Of a stretch of DNA of 64,000 bases, positions 60,451 to 64,000 are shown in pieces. Source of the DNA: Bacillota bacterium (GTDB taxonomy: Bacteria; Bacillota; Clostridia; Oscillospirales; Acutalibacteraceae); NCBI GenBank assembly GCA_023410445.1, contig JAEYPT010000001.1, positions 372,001-436,000 on the forward strand. Reading direction: 5' to 3'. The number at the start of each line of letters is the position of its first letter. Positions within the stretch are counted from its first letter, which is position 1. A program made the position numbers and the translations under genes. The notes beneath the pieces are model-generated. The model did no database searches and was not told the origin of the DNA. It saw nothing but the letters and a program-made list of their open reading frames with translations.

Positions 60451-60485
60451 GAGCCGGCTGCTCTAACCAACTGAGCTAATGGCCC
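60409..60485 (-). tRNA. tRNA with CAT anticodon (Met elongator or Ile2)
   Basis: 77 bases on the minus strand. Acceptor GGGCCAT/ATGGCCC, D arm AGCTCAGTTGGTTAGAGC, anticodon stem CCGG with loop CTCATAA (anticodon CAT), T loop TTCGAGT, encoded CCA. Whether the anticodon C is modified to lysidine (Ile) cannot be read from DNA. Confidence 0.92.
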
Positions 60486-60688
60486 TTATAAAAAGAGAAG
60501 AATTTTATCCAGAACAGTTTTTATAATAACACAGGAACGGGGCCGATGCAATCCCAAAGCGGAAATTTTCAGACGGCAGGGGGAAAAGAAAGAAATTCCC
60601 ACGTTTGTACTCTTTGTTCGAAAATTCTATTTCCCTTTTCCGCCCGATCTTTTATAATCATAGGTGATGAAATTCAAAGAGGAATTGT

Positions 60689-60985
60689 ATGGAAAGCGGG
60701 TATTGCCGTATGCGTTTTGAAAATGTGATGGAAGAACTGTTAAGTGAGAAACTGAACGAGGTTCAGGGTGAACTGGACTGCTGCCTCTGTGATCAGTGCA
60801 GGTCCGATATTATCGCCTATGCGCTCAATCAGCTTTCGCCGAAGTATGTCAATTCCGACGTCGGCAGAGCTTACGCCAGACTGGATACGCTGTCCTTCCA
60901 GTTTGAAACCGATATGCTGGCAGCTTTGATGGCAGGCGCAGGAATGGTCCGGGATAATCCGCGGCATGCGGCCTCGGCTCAGTAA
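60689..60985 (+). CDS. ComFB-like late competence protein
   Basis: 98 residues, ATG 60689 after AGAGGA (spacing 6); ATG 60710 is an alternative. The sequence NVMEELLSEKLNE, CCLCDQCRSDIIAYALNQL and PKYVNSDVGRAYARL fits the ComFB family, with Cys that may bind metal. The family is linked to competence in Bacillus and to cyclic-nucleotide binding in cyanobacteria. Single gene here. Confidence 0.85.
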   Translation: MESGYCRMRFENVMEELLSEKLNEVQGELDCCLCDQCRSDIIAYALNQLSPKYVNSDVGRAYARLDTLSFQFETDMLAALMAGAGMVRDNPRHAASAQ

Positions 60986-60987
60986 GT

Positions 60988-61857
60988 TCAGCGGTGAATC
61001 CGCTCGGCGGCCGCAATTCCGAACGGTGTCGCGGCCAGCCCGCCGGTTCCGGTTTCTTTCAGTGCCGGCGACATCAGGTCGCCCACGGAGCGCATGGCAT
61101 CAATCACTTCGTCCGCCGGTATTCTGCTTGGAATGCCGGCGAGGGCCATCTCTGCGCTGCTGACGGCATTCATGGCGCCGATCACGTTCCGCTTGACGCA
61201 CGGAATCTCCACCAGACCGGCGATCGGGTCGCAGACCAGCCCTAACAGGTTCATTAGCGCCATAGCGCAGGCATCGGCACCCATTTCAGGGGTGCCTTTT
61301 TTCAGGCTTGTCAGCGCTGCCGCCGCCATCGCGGAAGCGGCGCCGATTTCCGCCTGACAGCCGCCCTCCGCACCGGAGATGGAGGCTCGCGACGCGATGA
61401 TCTGCCCAAAGCCCGCCGAGACATAGAGGGAATGAATGATTTCCTCATCGCTGAAGCCGCAGGCCCGCGCGCTGGGAATCAGCACCGCCGGCAGCACGCC
61501 GCAGGAACCGGCCGTCGGAGCGGCCACGATGCGTTTCATGCAGGCGTTGCTTTCCCCCATACGGAGCGCTTCCGCAATGATTTCGTTGACGAAACAGCCG
61601 GAGATCGAATTATGGCTCCGCGCGTAGCGGGCCATCTTTTCGCCGTCGCCTCCGACGAGTCCGCTTTTGGAGCAGGCGGAGGGGCTGTACTGCGTGCTCG
61701 CGTTTTTCATGGCGGACCACAGCGCCGCCATTTGCCGCAGGGAATCCTCTCGGCTGGTTCCCCGGTCCTTCAGGTCGTCTTCCAGAATGGTTTCCCAAAG
61801 CGGCAGCTGCTGTTCCTGAGCAGCCTTCAGCATTTGCCGCACCGATGTGAACGCCAT
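60988..61857 (-). CDS. sdaAA: L-serine dehydratase, alpha subunit
   Basis: Iron-sulphur enzyme part that deaminates L-serine to pyruvate and ammonia. 289 residues from ATG 61857 (GGGAGG site). Cys ligands for the 4Fe-4S cluster are visible in PTAGSCGVLPAV, the GAEGGCQAEIG segment and LVCDPIAGLVEIPC. It is the second gene of the operon, 72 bases after the beta gene. It converges on the ComFB gene with a 2-base gap. Confidence 0.94.
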   Translation of the reverse strand: MAFTSVRQMLKAAQEQQLPLWETILEDDLKDRGTSREDSLRQMAALWSAMKNASTQYSPSACSKSGLVGGDGEKMARYARSHNSISGCFVNEIIAEALRMGESNACMKRIVAAPTAGSCGVLPAVLIPSARACGFSDEEIIHSLYVSAGFGQIIASRASISGAEGGCQAEIGAASAMAAAALTSLKKGTPEMGADACAMALMNLLGLVCDPIAGLVEIPCVKRNVIGAMNAVSSAEMALAGIPSRIPADEVIDAMRSVGDLMSPALKETGTGGLAATPFGIAAAERIHR

Positions 61858-61929
61858 AAAACCAACCTCCCAAATTATCGAGAACATGCATACTTCCAAA
61901 TTAATACGAGATAAATTAGTTTGTCCCCG

Positions 61930-62592
61930 TCAGTCGTCCAGATTCAGATAGGTTACCTTGAGAATCCCGTTTACCTTCGTCAGCGAAGCCAGAGGCTCCG
62001 CGGGAATCGGCTGATCGCATTCGATGACCATAACGGCGTAGCCGCCCCGCACGTTGCGGTAGAGCTGCATGGTTGCGATATTCACGGAATATCGGTACAG
62101 GAGCGCCGTCACCTCGGCAACGTGACCCGGCTGGTCCAGGTTATGCACGATCAGGGTGGGGCAGTCGCCCGAAAAATTTGTTTCAATGCCGTCTATACTG
62201 CAAATTTTGATACGCCCGCCTCCGATGGAGGAAGCCATAACCTCAAGGGAACGGCGGCTTTCACCTTCCACCCGGAGCAGAACCGTGTTCGGGTGAACGT
62301 TCCGCAGGGTGACGTTCTGTTTCGTAATCTGAATTCTTTCTTCTTCCGCCATCTCAAAGCTCTGCGGGATGCGGATGTCGTCCGGCTTCATTCCCAACAG
62401 GCCTGCCATCAGCGCCCGGTCGGTGCCGTGTCCCTCGCCGGTTGCGGCAAAGGAGCCGTGCAGCAGCATCTCTACTTTTTTTACCGGTTCGCCCAGCAGC
62501 TTCCGCGTGATGTAGCCGATCCGCACGGCGCCGGCCGTGTGACTGCTGGAAGGCCCGACCATGATCGGACCCATGATGTCGAAAATACTCAT
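61930..62592 (-). CDS. sdaAB: L-serine dehydratase, beta subunit
   Basis: 220 residues. The N-terminal SDH beta domain begins FDIMGPIMVGPSSSHTAGA and contains GSFAATGEGHGTDRALMAGLLG. The C-terminal about 75 residues are an ACT domain (TLIVHNLDQPGHVAEVTALLY), the serine-sensing part. It is the first gene of the operon, divergent from the YbjQ gene. Confidence 0.95.
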   Translation of the reverse strand: MSIFDIMGPIMVGPSSSHTAGAVRIGYITRKLLGEPVKKVEMLLHGSFAATGEGHGTDRALMAGLLGMKPDDIRIPQSFEMAEEERIQITKQNVTLRNVHPNTVLLRVEGESRRSLEVMASSIGGGRIKICSIDGIETNFSGDCPTLIVHNLDQPGHVAEVTALLYRYSVNIATMQLYRNVRGGYAVMVIECDQPIPAEPLASLTKVNGILKVTYLNLDD

Positions 62593-62801
62593 GCTTGTTT
62601 TCCGCCTTCCCGCTTTTGCGGCCGCGATTTTTGAAACAACCCTATCATAGCACGGCGGAAATAAAAAGCAAAGCGAATTTTCCGCCGGCCGTTTTCACCG
62701 CATCACGGACATTTTACATGGAACACCTTTTCTGTCAGTATGAGCCGAGGTATAATAAGAATGAAAAATTGCATCATCAGCAAAAAGAGAGGGAGATAAC
62801 G

Positions 62802-63143
62802 ATGCTCAGTACGACAACGCAGGGGATCGATGGCAAAAAAATCACGGAGTACCGTGGAATCGTGTTCGGCGAGGTGATTACGGGAATCAACTTCGTTCGG
62901 GATATTGCGGCGGGCCTGACCAATTTCTTCGGCGGGCGTTCCGAATCCTATGAGGAGGAACTGACAGAGGCCCGGGAAAGCGCACTTCGTGAAATGGAGC
63001 AGCGCGCACAGCAGCGGGGAGCCGACGCGGTGGTCGGCGTGAAGCTGGATTACGAGGTACTCGGCGCAAACAACGGCATGCTGATGGTGACGGCGTGCGG
63101 AACGGCCGTCACGCTTGCCGCGGATGACCGGAGGCAGGGGTGA
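62802..63143 (+). CDS. YbjQ/UPF0145 family protein
   Basis: 113 residues from ATG 62802 (GGGAGA site). The family layout is clear: YRGIVFGEVITGINFVRDI early, then a helix with many Glu/Arg and GADAVVGVKLDYEVL. A heavy-metal-binding role has been suggested for the family but not shown. The stop overlaps the next gene by 4 bases (GTGA). Confidence 0.88.
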   Translation: MLSTTTQGIDGKKITEYRGIVFGEVITGINFVRDIAAGLTNFFGGRSESYEEELTEARESALREMEQRAQQRGADAVVGVKLDYEVLGANNGMLMVTACGTAVTLAADDRRQG

Positions 63144-63601
63144 ACCTGAGAAAGGCCACGGCGCAGGACCTTGAACTCCTGATTTCCCTCCGCTTTTGCT
63201 ATCTGCGCGACGACCTCGGTCCCCTTGCCCCCGAAACGGAACGGGAGGTGGAAGCACAGCTTCGCGGGTATATTCCGGAGCATCTGAAGTCCGGCGATTT
63301 TCAGGCCTTTCTGGCGGAGAAAGGCGGCAAGACCGCCGCCTGTGCGTATCTTGTCCGGTGGGAGTCACCGGCGAACCCCGCCTGTCCGTCGGGAGTCCGC
63401 GGGACCATATTTAACGTCTGGACTGATCCGGCATTCCGCCGTACCGGGCTTGCAACACAGGTGGTAAACGCGCTGATTGAGGGCGCGCGGGAGTCCGGGG
63501 TCTCCGTACTAGAGCTTTCCGCAACTCGACAGGGCGAGCCCCTCTATGAAAAGCTGGGCTTCTGCTATTCAAAATTCGCTGCGATGCGGATGTGGCTTTA
63601 A
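63140..63601 (+). CDS. GNAT family N-acetyltransferase
   Basis: 153 residues, GTG start coupled to the YbjQ stop. The acetyl-CoA site is in NVWTDPAFRRTGLATQVVNALI (RRTGLA) near residue 100, followed by LELSATRQGEPLYEKLGF. Substrate unknown. Confidence 0.88.
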   Translation: MNLRKATAQDLELLISLRFCYLRDDLGPLAPETEREVEAQLRGYIPEHLKSGDFQAFLAEKGGKTAACAYLVRWESPANPACPSGVRGTIFNVWTDPAFRRTGLATQVVNALIEGARESGVSVLELSATRQGEPLYEKLGFCYSKFAAMRMWL

Positions 63602-63687
63602 GCCTGAATCCCCGACGAAACCGGCGCATGAAACCGCTTTTTTGCCCCATACTAAATCCTGTCACTTTTCTTGGAAGGAGAGGCAGG

Positions 63688-64000
63688 ATGAAAAAAGGAC
63701 ATCGGTATGCGGAGCATAGGGGAGTTTCCCTTTCTGCGATCATTTTGGTTGGGATCGGTTTTGCGGTGGTCTGCTGGTTTGCAGTTGAAATGTTTATCGG
63801 GGGCAGGGAGGCGAACTGGAACCGAAGCGCCGCAAGCGGAGTTTCGTTGGTCAGCTCGCCCCGGTCGGAGGCGCCCAAACCTTCCTCCGCACTGCAAAAC
63901 GGGGCGGTTCCTACGGCGGACACGTGGGCGCTCGTGCTTGTGAATTACGATCACAAACTCCCGGACAGCTTTCTCCCTGACCTGAAACAGGATGACGGGG
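63688..64000 (+). CDS. Probable D-alanyl-D-alanine carboxypeptidase (VanY-like), N-terminal part
   Basis: 104 residues before the window ends. ATG 63688 follows AAGGAGAGG. A membrane anchor (about 15-38) and a Ser/Pro-rich linker precede WALVLVNYDHKLPDSFLPDL, the sequence that opens the M15 peptidase domain in this family. The catalytic His/Asp residues lie beyond the window, so activity cannot be judged. Confidence 0.75.
   Translation, partial: MKKGHRYAEHRGVSLSAIILVGIGFAVVCWFAVEMFIGGREANWNRSAASGVSLVSSPRSEAPKPSSALQNGAVPTADTWALVLVNYDHKLPDSFLPDLKQDDG

Noticed and set aside
1..64000. CRISPR arrays, rRNA genes, transposases or integrases
   Set aside because: No spaced short direct repeats, rRNA sequence or recombinase/transposase motifs were seen in the window.

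Overview
The window reads as chromosome of a Gram-positive, probably spore-forming member of Bacillota, class Clostridia (an Oscillospiraceae/Ruminococcaceae-like organism is my inference). The reasons are strong AGGAGG-type ribosome sites, several TTG/GTG starts, a BofC-type protein, an iron-sulphur two-subunit serine dehydratase, small Clostridia-type hypothetical proteins, and medium-GC coding DNA with a clearly AT-rich patch at about 57.3-60.4 kb.

Region 1 (1-10.6 kb) is a sugar locus: the tail of a ROK protein, a multiple-monosaccharide ABC importer (lipoprotein, double ATPase, permease), a second ROK repressor on the other strand, and an operon of a DUF4867 protein, a xylulokinase and an L-fucose/L-arabinose-isomerase-family protein. 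Region 2 (11-16.4 kb) holds an alpha/beta hydrolase, a 962-residue secreted repeat protein and a membrane diguanylate cyclase. Region 3 (16.6-21.9 kb) is a three-gene operon (TerB-domain protein, BrxD-like ATPase, Lhr-like helicase) with its own promoter and terminator. It matches the architecture of the Shango anti-phage system and is the strongest defence candidate here.

Region 4 (22-34.9 kb) contains a chemoreceptor, an ABC exporter followed by a MalT-like regulator, a tightly packed TetR operon, a DNRLRE-domain protein next to a 42-residue protein that is 40 percent cysteine, a soluble PocR-type chemoreceptor and a polysaccharide deacetylase. Region 5 (34.9-39.6 kb) has a candidate structured small transcript, an Xre regulator with a probably frameshifted membrane partner, a LytTR-DUF3021-ABC transporter operon and a DUF1003 protein. 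Region 6 (39.8-46.4 kb) is housekeeping: a BofC-like protein, a class A penicillin-binding protein, homoserine dehydrogenase, homoserine kinase, aspartate kinase and tRNA-Pro.

Region 7 (46.7-57.3 kb) is regulatory and accessory. It has a GNAT enzyme, a membrane LuxR regulator divergent from a membrane flavodoxin and a CDP-alcohol phosphatidyltransferase, a LysR remnant, an Agr-like two-component pair without a nearby AgrB/AgrD, a small gene followed by a gene broken by an in-frame TAG, a TetR-Acg oxidoreductase operon with a clear promoter/operator, and a bile-acid-symporter-family protein. Region 8 (57.3-60.5 kb) is an AT-rich island of two acyltransferases, bounded by a repeat of about 230-250 bp that includes the 3' half of a CAT-anticodon tRNA. 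Region 9 (60.7-64 kb) has a ComFB protein, the serine dehydratase operon, a YbjQ protein with a GNAT enzyme, and the start of a probable D-alanyl-D-alanine carboxypeptidase.
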